DNA of 15,179 nucleotides, from contig JAESUI010000178.1 in the NCBI GenBank assembly GCA_016763135.1, positions 1 through 15,179 on the forward strand, in the 5' to 3' direction. Source of the DNA: Flavobacteriales bacterium (GTDB taxonomy: Bacteria > Bacteroidota > Bacteroidia > Flavobacteriales_E > Vicingaceae). The notes beneath the pieces are model-generated. The model did not search any database. It was given only the letters and a program-made list of their open reading frames with translations, and was not told the DNA's origin. A program made the translations under genes and the position numbers. Shown here one piece after another: positions 5,464-13,267 of this stretch (the stretch's first letter is position 1; every line of letters starts with the position of its first letter).

Positions 5464-6056
5464 CATCAACTAAGAAATTTTGGGATAAACGATATCAAGA
5501 TAATGATATTGGTTGGGATGTTGGAGAAATCACAACTCCCTTAAAAACTTATTTTAACCAGTTAGAAGATAAATTACTATCTATTTTAATTCCTGGAGCA
5601 GGAAATTCTTACGAGGCAGAATATTTACATAAACTAGGTTTTACCAATGTTATTGTTGTTGATATTGCACCAACTGTTATTGATAAGTTAAAAAAAAGAG
5701 TGCCTGATTTTCCTACACCTCATATTATAAATATGAATTTTTTTGACCTTACTGGGCAATTCGACCTTATTATTGAGCAAACCTTTTTTTGTGCAATTAA
5801 TCCTTCCTTACGAGCCAATTATGCAAAACAAGCACACCACTTATTAAAACCAAACGGAAAAATAGTAGGGTTAATGTTCAATGCTCCACTTAATGAAACC
5901 CACCCACCTTATGGTGGAGATTGTAAAGAATATCATTCGTATTTTAATCCTTATTTCGATATTCAAACTATGGAAGAAGCCTACAATTCTATTGAATCAA
6001 GAGCTAAACGAGAAGTTTTTGTGAAAATGGTAAAGAAAGAATATAGCAGTCTATAA
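5460..6056 (+). CDS. SAM-dependent methyltransferase, thiopurine S-methyltransferase-like
   Basis: The 198-residue cytoplasmic enzyme has the TPMT-family pattern: FWDKRYQDNDIGWDVGE at the N terminus, SAM-binding motif I LIPGAGNSYEAEYL (43-56), Asp68 at the end of strand 2, DLIIEQTFFCAI (102-113) and HPPYGG (148-153). TPMT-like enzymes transfer a methyl group from S-adenosylmethionine to sulfur, selenium or tellurium acceptors; the substrate here cannot be read from the sequence. It overlaps the preceding gene by 4 bp (ATGA), which indicates translational coupling within the DUF302 unit. It ends 6 bp from the convergent Crp/Fnr gene. Together with DUF302 and DUF2892 it suggests chalcogen detoxification. 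Confidence 0.87.
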   Translation: MTSTKKFWDKRYQDNDIGWDVGEITTPLKTYFNQLEDKLLSILIPGAGNSYEAEYLHKLGFTNVIVVDIAPTVIDKLKKRVPDFPTPHIINMNFFDLTGQFDLIIEQTFFCAINPSLRANYAKQAHHLLKPNGKIVGLMFNAPLNETHPPYGGDCKEYHSYFNPYFDIQTMEEAYNSIESRAKREVFVKMVKKEYSSL

Positions 6057-6062
6057 CCTCAG

Positions 6063-6692
6063 TTATATAAGTTCAGAAACATCTATTGCTCCTCTCGATA
6101 AAACTACCTTTCCATCGTTTTCTAATTGTTTTAGCAAGCGAGAAATAACTTCTCTAGCACTTCCTAATTCATCTGCAATTAATTGATGTGTAATTTTTAT
6201 AATGTCAGAATTTGATTTTTTTGATTTTTCAACTAAATAATTAACTAACCGCACATCTAGCTTACCAAAAGTAACATCATCAATCGTTTTCAATAACTCT
6301 TCAAAACGCACATTTGAAAGTTGTATTACAAAATTAACCCATCGAGGGTATTTATTCAACCAAGTAATAACATATTGGGTTGGTATTAAAATCAATTCGG
6401 TTTCAGTTTCAGTAATCGCTCGTACTTTACTTTTTTCATTCATCACACAAGCCGAAACTGACATAAAACAACTTTGAGCAGGTTCAATATAATACAAGAG
6501 CAATTCCCTATCTTCAATTTCTCGATATACCTTTACTTGCCCACTAACAACAATAGGAATAACTTTAATGTATGACCCATCGTTTAAAATTGGAGTATCT
6601 GCGTCAAAAGTCTGAATAGTCGCCACTTCCTTAATTTCATTTAATAAATCAGACTCAATAAAAGGGATTGTCTTTTTTAGTACTTCATCCAT
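6063..6692 (-). CDS. Crp/Fnr-family transcription regulator
   Basis: The 209-residue protein has an N-terminal cyclic-nucleotide-binding-like beta barrel (about 20-110), a dimer helix (about 111-140) and a C-terminal winged helix-turn-helix with THQLIADELGSAREVISRLL (168-187). The cNMP-pocket signature is weak: there is no canonical glycine-glutamate/arginine-serine pair, and the region instead reads AQSCFMSVSACVMNEKSKVR. Cys75 and Cys82 fall there, as in related flavobacterial regulators, and could sense thiols or redox state (inference). No N-terminal FNR-type Cys cluster is present. It converges on the DUF302 unit with 6 bp between, and is probably its regulator. A CAGTA-N4-TACTG palindrome just before its start may be an autoregulatory site. 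Confidence 0.9.
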   Translation of the reverse strand: MDEVLKKTIPFIESDLLNEIKEVATIQTFDADTPILNDGSYIKVIPIVVSGQVKVYREIEDRELLLYYIEPAQSCFMSVSACVMNEKSKVRAITETETELILIPTQYVITWLNKYPRWVNFVIQLSNVRFEELLKTIDDVTFGKLDVRLVNYLVEKSKKSNSDIIKITHQLIADELGSAREVISRLLKQLENDGKVVLSRGAIDVSELI

Positions 6693-6693
6693 A

Positions 6694-6707
6694 CAGTAAA
6701 TGTACTG
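6694..6707 (-). promoter_or_regulatory. CAGTA-N4-TACTG palindrome before the Crp/Fnr gene
   Basis: CAGTA (6694-6698) and TACTG (6703-6707) flank four bases, ending 1 bp before the Crp/Fnr start codon. The 5-4-5 geometry is that of FNR sites (TTGAT-N4-ATCAA), with different half-sites. Binding here would block initiation or translation; this is inferred from geometry alone. Confidence 0.35.
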
Positions 6708-6797
6708 ATAAGTAAATTAATTTATTCGCTTCAATTCACTCATTTTTCAGTATAGAAAGATACAGGTTCAAAAAAAAGAATAAATAATTAGGATAAT

Positions 6798-6817
6798 AAG
6801 TTAGTGTTTGCTAACTT
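6798..6817. promoter_or_regulatory. TetR operator 1: AAGTTAG-N6-CTAACTT
   Basis: A perfect 7-bp inverted repeat around TGTTTG. It overlaps the TAnnTTTG promoter box TAACTTTG at 6812-6819 and lies 6 bp before the tetR start. The inner GTTAG-N6-CTAAC recurs at 7433-7448, before the operon. This is the usual arrangement for TetR autorepression. Confidence 0.75.
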
Positions 6818-6819
6818 TG
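6812..6819 (+). promoter_or_regulatory. TAnnTTTG promoter box at the tetR start
   Basis: TAACTTTG matches the Bacteroidota -7 consensus. Only 4 bp separate it from the ATG at 6824, so a transcript started here would be leaderless or nearly so. The box is partly inside operator 1. Confidence 0.5.
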
Positions 6820-6823
6820 GGTT

Positions 6824-7414
6824 ATGAACTTTACAAATAGGCAAATAGAAATTATAAAAGCAGCTACGTTTTTAATTGGTAAAAAAGGGATACAAAACCT
6901 TACCACCAAAAATTTAGCTGCTGAAATGGGATTTTCAGAACCTGCTCTTTACCGTCATTTTGAAAACAAAACTGATATTCTTCAATCTGTTTTAACGTTC
7001 TACAGACAACAAATGAAGGAAGGGATTGAAAAGCTTTTCACAAACAATAAAAAAGGAGCAGAGAAAATAAAAGGATTAATGGATTTTCAGTTTAATCATT
7101 TTTCTGAAAATCCAGCAGTAGTAATGGTTATTTTTTGTGAAACTAATTTGCAATATGATGAAGTTCTATCAAAATCTGTACTATCAATCTTAACTCAAAA
7201 GAAAACGATGTTGGAACAAATCATTCAATTAGGACAAAAAGATCAGTCTATTAGATCAGACTTTAACCCTTCGCAATTAGCTGATATTATTATGGGTAGT
7301 ATGCGTTTTACGATTTTGAGATGGAGGTTGTCTAATTTCGATTTCGATTTAGTTAAAGAAGGCGATAAATTATGGAATACTATTAATAAAATTTTAAGAT
7401 GTCCTAAGGAGTAA
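6824..7414 (+). CDS. TetR/AcrR-family transcriptional regulator
   Basis: The 196-residue protein begins with the TetR DNA-binding domain: RQIEIIKAATFLIGKKGIQN, then the helix-turn-helix LTTKNLAAEMGFSEPALYRH and FENKTDIL (about 26-53). The remaining helical part (about 60-196) would form the ligand-binding and dimer domain and is not family-specific. TetR regulators usually repress a neighbouring exporter until a ligand binds. Here the gene is 56 bp upstream of, and in the same direction as, the RND operon. Matching palindromes at its own promoter and before the operon support autorepression and repression of the operon. The next in-frame Met is inside the HTH, so 6824 is the start. The inducing ligand is unknown. 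Confidence 0.93.
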   Translation: MNFTNRQIEIIKAATFLIGKKGIQNLTTKNLAAEMGFSEPALYRHFENKTDILQSVLTFYRQQMKEGIEKLFTNNKKGAEKIKGLMDFQFNHFSENPAVVMVIFCETNLQYDEVLSKSVLSILTQKKTMLEQIIQLGQKDQSIRSDFNPSQLADIIMGSMRFTILRWRLSNFDFDLVKEGDKLWNTINKILRCPKE

Positions 7415-7432
7415 AAAAATTTAACCATAAAT

Positions 7433-7452
7433 GTTAGTTAATGCTAACTAAC
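7433..7452. promoter_or_regulatory. TetR operator 2 before the exporter operon
   Basis: GTTAG-TTAATG-CTAAC (7433-7448) repeats the GTTAG-N6-CTAAC pattern of operator 1. It is also part of a longer palindrome with 8-bp arms, GTTAGTTA/TAACTAAC (7433-7452). It ends 18 bp before the operon's first start codon, where it would cover the promoter. No exact TAnnTTTG box is seen; TAACTCTTG (7449-7457) is close. Confidence 0.75.
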
Positions 7453-7470
7453 TCTTGTTAATATAAAAAA

Positions 7471-7860
7471 ATGAAAAAAGTTTTTACACATCTCACCATT
7501 ATTGCTCTTACAGCATTCGCATTACTGACCTTGTTTTTAAGCAGCTCTGTAATATTCGATTGGTTTGGAATAAGAGCAAAAGAAGGCAATTATGTATTGT
7601 TTATTGTTTGGGCAAACTTTATTAGTAGTGTGCTCTATTTATTTGCTGCATACGGATTAATAAAACTAAAAAAATGGACCTACCAGCTTTTAGGAGTTTC
7701 AGCCTTGTTGCTGATAACCGCTTTAATTGGTTTGTTTTTTCACATTAATGCAGGTGGTTTATATGAAACCAAAACGGTTGGAGCAATGTTTTTTAGAACC
7801 AGTGTAACGCTAATATTTACACTATTAAGCTACTTAAGAATTGTAAAATGGAACAACTAA
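7471..7860 (+). CDS. Four-span membrane protein of unknown function
   Basis: The 129-residue product has four hydrophobic segments, at about 7-29, 42-63, 69-91 and 104-123, with short charged loops such as FGIRAKEGN and KLKKWT. I recognise no named domain and no catalytic motif; a conserved-looking HINAGGLYETKTVGAMFFRT stretch lies between spans 3 and 4. It should be in the inner membrane. It is the first gene of the TetR-controlled operon, 7 bp before the RND exporter, so it may be an accessory subunit of the exporter or a related membrane function. This role is inferred only from position. Confidence 0.75.
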   Translation: MKKVFTHLTIIALTAFALLTLFLSSSVIFDWFGIRAKEGNYVLFIVWANFISSVLYLFAAYGLIKLKKWTYQLLGVSALLLITALIGLFFHINAGGLYETKTVGAMFFRTSVTLIFTLLSYLRIVKWNN

Positions 7861-7867
7861 GTAAATC

Positions 7868-10165
7868 ATGAAAAAAATAACTGAAATAATATTAAAATAT
7901 AGCAAGCTAACATTGCTGCTAATTGTAATAATTACAGTTGCAAGTCTTTACAGCATCAAAACAAATTTTGCTTTAGAAACTAACTTAGATACTTATATGC
8001 CCAAAGATCATCCGGCATTTATTTACAGTGACAAAGCAGAAGAGATGTTTGATATTCGAGATGCAATTATGATTGCTATTGAGAATAAGGAGGGGATTTA
8101 TAACGAAACTACTTTTCAAAAAATTAAGGATCTAACTAAAGAAATTCAAAAATTAGATGTGGTGGCAGACAAAGATGATGTGCTTTCTCTTTATACAGCA
8201 GATAATATTAAAGGATCAGAAGAAGGTTTAGAGATTGAAGAATTCTTTAAAAAAATTCCTAAAACATCAGAAAAATTTAATGAGATAAAAGAAGGAGTTC
8301 GTACCAATGAAATGGTGTGGAAGCGTTTGGTTTCTGAAGATGAAACATCCACTATCATTTATACCAAAATTAAAGACAACAGTTTTACGGAAGAATTATA
8401 TAAAGAAATAGTTGCTATTTCAGAACAATACAGCGGAGATGGAGATGTAACTTATGTAGCAGGACAACCTATTATAGAAGGGACAATGGCAATCTTAATG
8501 CCTAAGGATATGAAAAAAATGTTCCCTGTGGTGTTACTTCTAATCGTTATTGTTTTGTTTATAGTGCTTAGAAGTATCAAAGCAACACTTATTTCTTTGT
8601 TAGTGGTAGTATTTTCCTCTATTTGGACTTTCGGTTTAATGTTAGGTGTTGGAATACCGATTTACGCTCCCAGTTCTCTAATTCCAGTAATGCTAATTGC
8701 AATTGGAGTTGCAGATACCATTCATCTATTTAGTCATTTACAATTAATGATTCGAGAGCATAGTGATTGGACAAAAGAACAATTAATTAAAAACATGAAT
8801 GCTGAAATGTTTCGTCCAGTAATGATGACTTCAGTTACCACAGCAGTTGGTTTTTTATCCTTATTAACCTCAGATATTTATCCTATTAAATATTTTGCAG
8901 CATTTACTGCCTTTGGAGTAATGGCAGCAATGTTTTTCTCTTTAATATTTATCCCTGCTTCAGTTAATCTTTTAGGCCTGCCTAAAGCGCTAAAGTTAAC
9001 AGCTAGCAATGAGGATGACTTCTTCACAAAAAACGCGAAAGGATTTGCTAATATGATGGTGAGAAATAAGAAAACAGTAATCGTTTCTACAGTAGTGGTA
9101 TTGCTATTTTTTGGTTTCGGAATGTCTAAAGTCTGGATAAACTCCAGCTTCTTAGCTCGTTTTCCTGATAAGAATCCATTAGTTACAACAGATGCTTTTG
9201 TCAATTCTAAATTTTTAGGAACTACCACTGTTAATGTGATTTTAGAAGCAAAAGAAGAAGATAAATTTAAAAATCCAGCAGTATTAGAATTAATGGATGA
9301 AATGGCTTTAACTGCAGAAAAAGAAGTTGCAATCATTGGAGGGGCTTTATCTGTTGTTGATTTTATAAAAAGAATGAATAAAGTGCTCCATGAGGATCAA
9401 GAAAAATTCTATACCGTACCAAGTGACCAAAATTTAATTGCACAATACTTCCTTTTGTATGAAATGAGTGGAGGTTCTGATAGGCTTTGGGATGTGGTAA
9501 GTGATGATTTTAAAACAGCCAATATGCAACTCCAATTAAAAGGAGATAACTCAAAAGGATTAAATGCGACTATCGCAACCATCGAAAAATATAAAGAAGA
9601 GTTTAAAGCTTTAGGCGTGGAGTTGAATTTTGCTGGAAGTGGCTACAAAGTATTAGTCTTTAATGATTTGATTCTGATAGGACAAATTAAAAGTTTAGCT
9701 TATTCTTTTATCATCGTAATTGTACTGCTCTCTTTAATGTTTAGAAGTATAAAGCTTGGGTTAATTGGAACCATCCCTATTTTCATTACTACCATTATTT
9801 CATTTGGAGTATTAGGCTGGTTAAACATTCCATTAGAAACAACTACTGCTTTAATTTCAAGTATTGCTATTGGAATAGGAATCGATTATGCGGTCCATTT
9901 TATAGACAGATATAAAATAAATGCACTCGCAACTCAGAATAAAGAATTAACAGTTGCCGAAACAATGGCACATTCAGGAAGAGCTATTTCTTTCAATGCT
10001 GTGGTGGTTATTTTAGGATTTTTAGTCCTCACATTTTCAGCATTTAAACCAAACATTGCCTTAGGAGCAATTGTATCATTAAATATGTTTACCAGCTTTA
10101 TAGCTACAATAACAGTCATGTTTATTGTGCTCTATGTCGGGAACATCTATTTTAAAAAGAAATAA
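7868..10165 (+). CDS. RND-superfamily exporter (MMPL-type)
   Basis: The 765-residue inner-membrane protein has the two-fold RND design: one span (about 10-28), a periplasmic loop (about 30-215), five spans (about 217-370), then a repeat with a span near 400-420, a loop to about 610, and five spans to the end. Typical motifs are IGVADTIHLFSHL in the first half and GIGIDYAVHFIDRY in the second, where the Asp residues may belong to the proton relay. It is smaller than AcrB-type pumps (about 1000) and has shorter loops, so it belongs with the MMPL/'predicted exporter' group, which moves lipids, hopanoids or other hydrophobic compounds. The neighbouring LolA-like and outer-membrane proteins fit a transport chain to the outer membrane. 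The substrate is unknown. Confidence 0.9.
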   Translation: MKKITEIILKYSKLTLLLIVIITVASLYSIKTNFALETNLDTYMPKDHPAFIYSDKAEEMFDIRDAIMIAIENKEGIYNETTFQKIKDLTKEIQKLDVVADKDDVLSLYTADNIKGSEEGLEIEEFFKKIPKTSEKFNEIKEGVRTNEMVWKRLVSEDETSTIIYTKIKDNSFTEELYKEIVAISEQYSGDGDVTYVAGQPIIEGTMAILMPKDMKKMFPVVLLLIVIVLFIVLRSIKATLISLLVVVFSSIWTFGLMLGVGIPIYAPSSLIPVMLIAIGVADTIHLFSHLQLMIREHSDWTKEQLIKNMNAEMFRPVMMTSVTTAVGFLSLLTSDIYPIKYFAAFTAFGVMAAMFFSLIFIPASVNLLGLPKALKLTASNEDDFFTKNAKGFANMMVRNKKTVIVSTVVVLLFFGFGMSKVWINSSFLARFPDKNPLVTTDAFVNSKFLGTTTVNVILEAKEEDKFKNPAVLELMDEMALTAEKEVAIIGGALSVVDFIKRMNKVLHEDQEKFYTVPSDQNLIAQYFLLYEMSGGSDRLWDVVSDDFKTANMQLQLKGDNSKGLNATIATIEKYKEEFKALGVELNFAGSGYKVLVFNDLILIGQIKSLAYSFIIVIVLLSLMFRSIKLGLIGTIPIFITTIISFGVLGWLNIPLETTTALISSIAIGIGIDYAVHFIDRYKINALATQNKELTVAETMAHSGRAISFNAVVVILGFLVLTFSAFKPNIALGAIVSLNMFTSFIATITVMFIVLYVGNIYFKKK

Positions 10166-10181
10166 CTTAAAACAAAACGTT

Positions 10182-10961
10182 ATGAAAACAATAAAATTTA
10201 AAGCCAGAGTAATTGCAATTGCATTAATAAGTGCTTTTGGGATTAGCGAAGTAACTGCACAAAGTGCAGATGAAATTGCAAAAAAAGTATACAACAGAAC
10301 TACCGCTAAAGATGGTGAATCTGATATGACCATGAAGTTGGTTAATTCTAAAGGGGAAACAAGAACACGGTTAATCCATCAATTTTTTAAAGATTATGGA
10401 ACCGTAGAAAAGAAAACAATGTTCTTTAAATCTCCTGCAGATGTAAAGAATACTGCTTTTATGAATTGGACTTACGATGATGATAAAGATGATGATCAAT
10501 GGTTGTATTTACCTGCTCTAAAAAAAGTAAAACGAATTTCAAGCTCAAGTAAAGACAATGCGTTTATGGGGTCCGATTTTACTTATGAAGACATGGAGAA
10601 ACGAAACCCCAACAAAGACACACACAAACTATTAAGAACCGTGAAATACAAAAATGAAACGTGTTATGTAATAGAAAGCACCCCTAAAGAAGAAGGACAA
10701 TATGCTAAACGAATTGCATGGGTAATAAAAGACAAATGGATTCCTTTAAAAATTGAGTTTTATGATGAAGATGTGGAATTATTAAAAGTGTTAACCATTA
10801 CCGATTACAAAAAAATAAAAGATTATTGGATCATTGTTAATCAGGAAATGAAAAACGTGCAAAAAAACCATAAAACAATAATCACACTTTCTAACATTAA
10901 AGTAGATATTGGATTAGGTGATACTCGCTTTACGCAAAGAGCCATGCAAAGAGGGCTTTAA
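10182..10961 (+). CDS. Outer-membrane lipoprotein-sorting (LolA-fold-like) protein
   Basis: The 259-residue precursor has a Sec signal peptide (MKTIKFKARVIAIALISAFG, cleavage near VTAQS) and then SADEIAKKVYNRTTAKDGES. Domain features are repeated beta strands with DMTMKLVNSKGETRTR, the aspartate-rich WTYDDDKDDDQWLYLPAL, KVKRISSSSKDNAFMGSDFT, and late strands WIPLKIEFYDEDVEL. This is the pattern of the 'outer membrane lipoprotein-sorting protein' family found beside MMPL exporters, which adopts a LolA/LolB-like half-barrel for lipids. It would carry a hydrophobic substrate across the periplasm from the exporter. I chose ATG 10182 because the signal peptide starts there; an earlier ATG at 10125 lies inside the exporter gene. 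It is 16 bp after the exporter. Confidence 0.88.
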   Translation: MKTIKFKARVIAIALISAFGISEVTAQSADEIAKKVYNRTTAKDGESDMTMKLVNSKGETRTRLIHQFFKDYGTVEKKTMFFKSPADVKNTAFMNWTYDDDKDDDQWLYLPALKKVKRISSSSKDNAFMGSDFTYEDMEKRNPNKDTHKLLRTVKYKNETCYVIESTPKEEGQYAKRIAWVIKDKWIPLKIEFYDEDVELLKVLTITDYKKIKDYWIIVNQEMKNVQKNHKTIITLSNIKVDIGLGDTRFTQRAMQRGL

Positions 10962-10971
10962 AAGTAAAACT

Positions 10972-12228
10972 ATGAGAACATCAAAATATATAATTTCATT
11001 ACTCCTTCTATTGAGTAGTTTATTCTCTTTCTCACAAGAGGAAGAAGAAAAAGCTCCTTTAGAAATAAATGGATATGTTAGAAATTATACAGGTGTTTTA
11101 TTAGAACCTCCTAACGATTTTAGCATTATCCAAAACACCTTGAACTTAGAGTTTAAGATGCAAACTGATAAAATTGGTTTCTATGCAAATCCCTTTGTTT
11201 ACCAATACGAAAACAGAGCAAATATTTTTGATGTCAGAGAATTATACATTGATTTATTCACTAAAAAAGTAGATTTTAGAATTGGTCGCCAACAAGTTAT
11301 TTGGGGACAAGCTGATGGTGTTTTTATAACCGATATTGTTTCACCTAAAAATTTAACCGATTTCTTATTATGGGATTTTAATGAAATTCGAATAGGAGTA
11401 AATGTCATAAAAACAAAATATTATCCACACGATGACCATGAAATTGAATTGGTACTCATTCCCTCTTTTACACCAACTATTTCTCCAGAAGAAGGTTCTA
11501 TTTGGAGACCTGAAATGAGTTTTCCAGCTCCAGTAATTTTTGATTATAGCAAACAAGATGTTCCTGTCAACCTAGAAAATGGAGAAGCTTTTGGACGGTA
11601 TTCTATTAGTAAATCTGCTTTTGATGTTCAGCTAATGGGAGGTTATACCTGGAATGATGATCCAAGCATGCACATCACTAAAGAGATTGATACTTCAACT
11701 ATGGAATTGAGCGGGTTAACAGTAACACCAGAACATCATCGCCTTTATTTATCAGGATTAAGTTTTAATACGGATATCAAAGGATTTATTTTAAGAGGAG
11801 AAGGAGCCTATTACTTTGATAAATATTTTCAAACAGAAAATCCAAAAGCGACAGATGCTTTAACACAAAAAGATGAATTGAATTATGTTGTTGGATTAGA
11901 TAAAACTATTGGTGATTGGAAAATAAGTGGCCAATTCATTCAAACAATTATAATTGAATATGATGATTTCATTCAAGATGATGAAGTACGAAATATGGCA
12001 ACTTTAATGGTAAACAGAACCTTATTTAGAGAGAAAGTACGATTAGAACTGTTTACTTATTATGGAATTGATAACGAAGATGCTTTTGTTCGACTAAGAG
12101 GCTTTTACTTTCCTAAAGATGCTATTAGTATTGAGTTAGGGGGGAATGTCTTTTTAGGAACAACTGGCTTGTTCGGACAGTATTATCAAAACAATATGTT
12201 ATACGCTAAAGTGAAATACAATTTTTAA
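10972..12228 (+). CDS. Outer-membrane beta-barrel protein (DUF1302-like)
   Basis: The 418-residue precursor starts with a signal peptide (MRTSKYIISLLLLLSSLFSF, cleavage near FSQ) followed by an acidic EEEEKAPLEINGYVR. The body has alternating strands such as DFRIGRQQVIWGQADGVFIT, TDFLLWDFNEIRIGV and FDVQLMGGYTWND, and ends in YAKVKYNF with a terminal Phe, the usual signal for BAM-mediated insertion. The GRQ.V.WG.aDG.F..D...P.....F pattern is that of the DUF1302-like porin group, which goes with MMPL exporters and LolA-like proteins in other phyla. It would be the outer-membrane exit or acceptor of the system. ATG 10972 is chosen for the signal peptide; it is 10 bp after the preceding stop. 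Confidence 0.85.
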   Translation: MRTSKYIISLLLLLSSLFSFSQEEEEKAPLEINGYVRNYTGVLLEPPNDFSIIQNTLNLEFKMQTDKIGFYANPFVYQYENRANIFDVRELYIDLFTKKVDFRIGRQQVIWGQADGVFITDIVSPKNLTDFLLWDFNEIRIGVNVIKTKYYPHDDHEIELVLIPSFTPTISPEEGSIWRPEMSFPAPVIFDYSKQDVPVNLENGEAFGRYSISKSAFDVQLMGGYTWNDDPSMHITKEIDTSTMELSGLTVTPEHHRLYLSGLSFNTDIKGFILRGEGAYYFDKYFQTENPKATDALTQKDELNYVVGLDKTIGDWKISGQFIQTIIIEYDDFIQDDEVRNMATLMVNRTLFREKVRLELFTYYGIDNEDAFVRLRGFYFPKDAISIELGGNVFLGTTGLFGQYYQNNMLYAKVKYNF

Positions 12229-12243
12229 CTAAAAACAATAATT

Positions 12244-12768
12244 ATGAAAACAAAAATGATCACAATCGGAATCCTTTTATCAGGATTAGCTATTAGTTTA
12301 ACATCTTATACTAATCGCACTAAAACAAGCAATTACATTGAAGAAACTGAAAAAATAATTGTTTCTGAAGGAGAAACGCTGTTTAAAGCAAAATGTACTG
12401 CATGCCATACTACAACAAAGCCAGAAGATATGAGCAAGTTAATTGCCCCACCAATGATGGGGGTTATGATGCATGTTAAAAAAGGTGTTAAAGGAAAGAC
12501 TGAGACTGAAAAAAGAGAGAATGCCATTGACTTTATTGTTGATTATGTTCAAAATCCATCAGCAGAAAAATCCATGATGGGAAAATTTAAAGTAATGCCT
12601 TCTCAAAAAGCAAATGTAACGGTAGCAGAAATAGAAACAATTGCCAATTATTTATATGACAACTTCCCTGCAAAAGGAATGAAGCATGGAAAAATGAAAA
12701 AAGGCAATAAAAAAAGTGGTTGTGAAGCTGGGTGTGGAACAGGTTGTGAAGGAAATTGTAAACATTAA
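12244..12768 (+). CDS. c-type cytochrome with cysteine-rich C-terminal tail
   Basis: The 174-residue precursor has an N-terminal signal or anchor (about 1-22) and one haem-binding motif CTACH (51-55) with EGETLFKAKC just before it, as in class I cytochromes c. The sixth haem ligand is probably Met118 in KVMPSQ, near the end of the fold; TVAEIETIANYLYDNFP is the usual last helix. Beyond residue 143 is a basic Met/His-containing linker and then Cys160, Cys164, Cys168 and Cys172, spaced exactly every fourth residue, ending in KH. These cysteines are not part of a haem motif (no CXXCH) and could bind metal ions. It may pass electrons to or from the multicopper oxidase two genes downstream. It lies in the periplasm. 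Confidence 0.88.
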   Translation: MKTKMITIGILLSGLAISLTSYTNRTKTSNYIEETEKIIVSEGETLFKAKCTACHTTTKPEDMSKLIAPPMMGVMMHVKKGVKGKTETEKRENAIDFIVDYVQNPSAEKSMMGKFKVMPSQKANVTVAEIETIANYLYDNFPAKGMKHGKMKKGNKKSGCEAGCGTGCEGNCKH

Positions 12769-12784
12769 CTAATATTTAGAAAAC

Positions 12785-13249
12785 ATGAAACAATTAATTT
12801 TAATAGGATTTCTTGGACTTTTTACATTAAGTGCATGTACTGATAATGTAAAAGAAGAGAACAGTGAGAATCATAAAACAAAACAGGAGGTTCATAAAGA
12901 GCACGTTAATCATCAAGCTACTGTTCAACTGAATGATGGTGAAAAATGGATTGCGAATATTGAGACAACCACCAACATTGAAAAAATGGTAGCAATTGTT
13001 AACTCAGAGACTAAAGACGGTGATTTAACATATTACCATACCATAGGAGAGCGTTTAGATACTGAAATGCAAACAGTTTTTTCGGAATGCACTATGAAAG
13101 GGGAGTCTCATGAACAATTGCACAATTATCTTTTGCCTTTAGTTAAACTAATTAATGAGTTAAAAGATGCCGAAAATTTGAAAGAAGCTCATCCTATCAC
13201 AGAGAAAATCAATAACCATTTAAATAATTATTCAACTTATTTTAAATAA
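12785..13249 (+). CDS. Periplasmic lipoprotein with His-containing N-terminal segment
   Basis: The 154-residue precursor has a lipoprotein signal with lipobox LSAC (Cys18), so it should be anchored to the inner or outer membrane. After the cysteine there is a charged, histidine-containing linker (ENHKTKQEVHKEHVNHQATV) that may bind metal. The rest (about 55-154) looks helical and ends in HPITEKINNHLNNYSTYFK; I recognise no named domain, though the pattern suggests a small helical bundle. It is 16 bp after the cytochrome gene and 18 bp before the multicopper oxidase gene. A role in copper or other metal handling in the periplasm is inferred from the context and histidines. Confidence 0.75.
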   Translation: MKQLILIGFLGLFTLSACTDNVKEENSENHKTKQEVHKEHVNHQATVQLNDGEKWIANIETTTNIEKMVAIVNSETKDGDLTYYHTIGERLDTEMQTVFSECTMKGESHEQLHNYLLPLVKLINELKDAENLKEAHPITEKINNHLNNYSTYFK

Positions 13250-13267
13250 TAACTAAATTAAAATATC

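Noticed and set aside
8878..9336. Antisense open frame of 152 codons in the exporter gene
   Set aside because: It is the reverse complement of a clear RND transporter coding region and shows no recognisable motif of its own.
10125..10181. Extended N terminus for the LolA-like protein
   Set aside because: It would overlap the exporter gene and place extra residues before an obvious signal peptide that starts at 10182.
10918..10971. Extended N terminus for the outer-membrane barrel protein
   Set aside because: It lies inside the previous gene; the signal peptide begins at ATG 10972.
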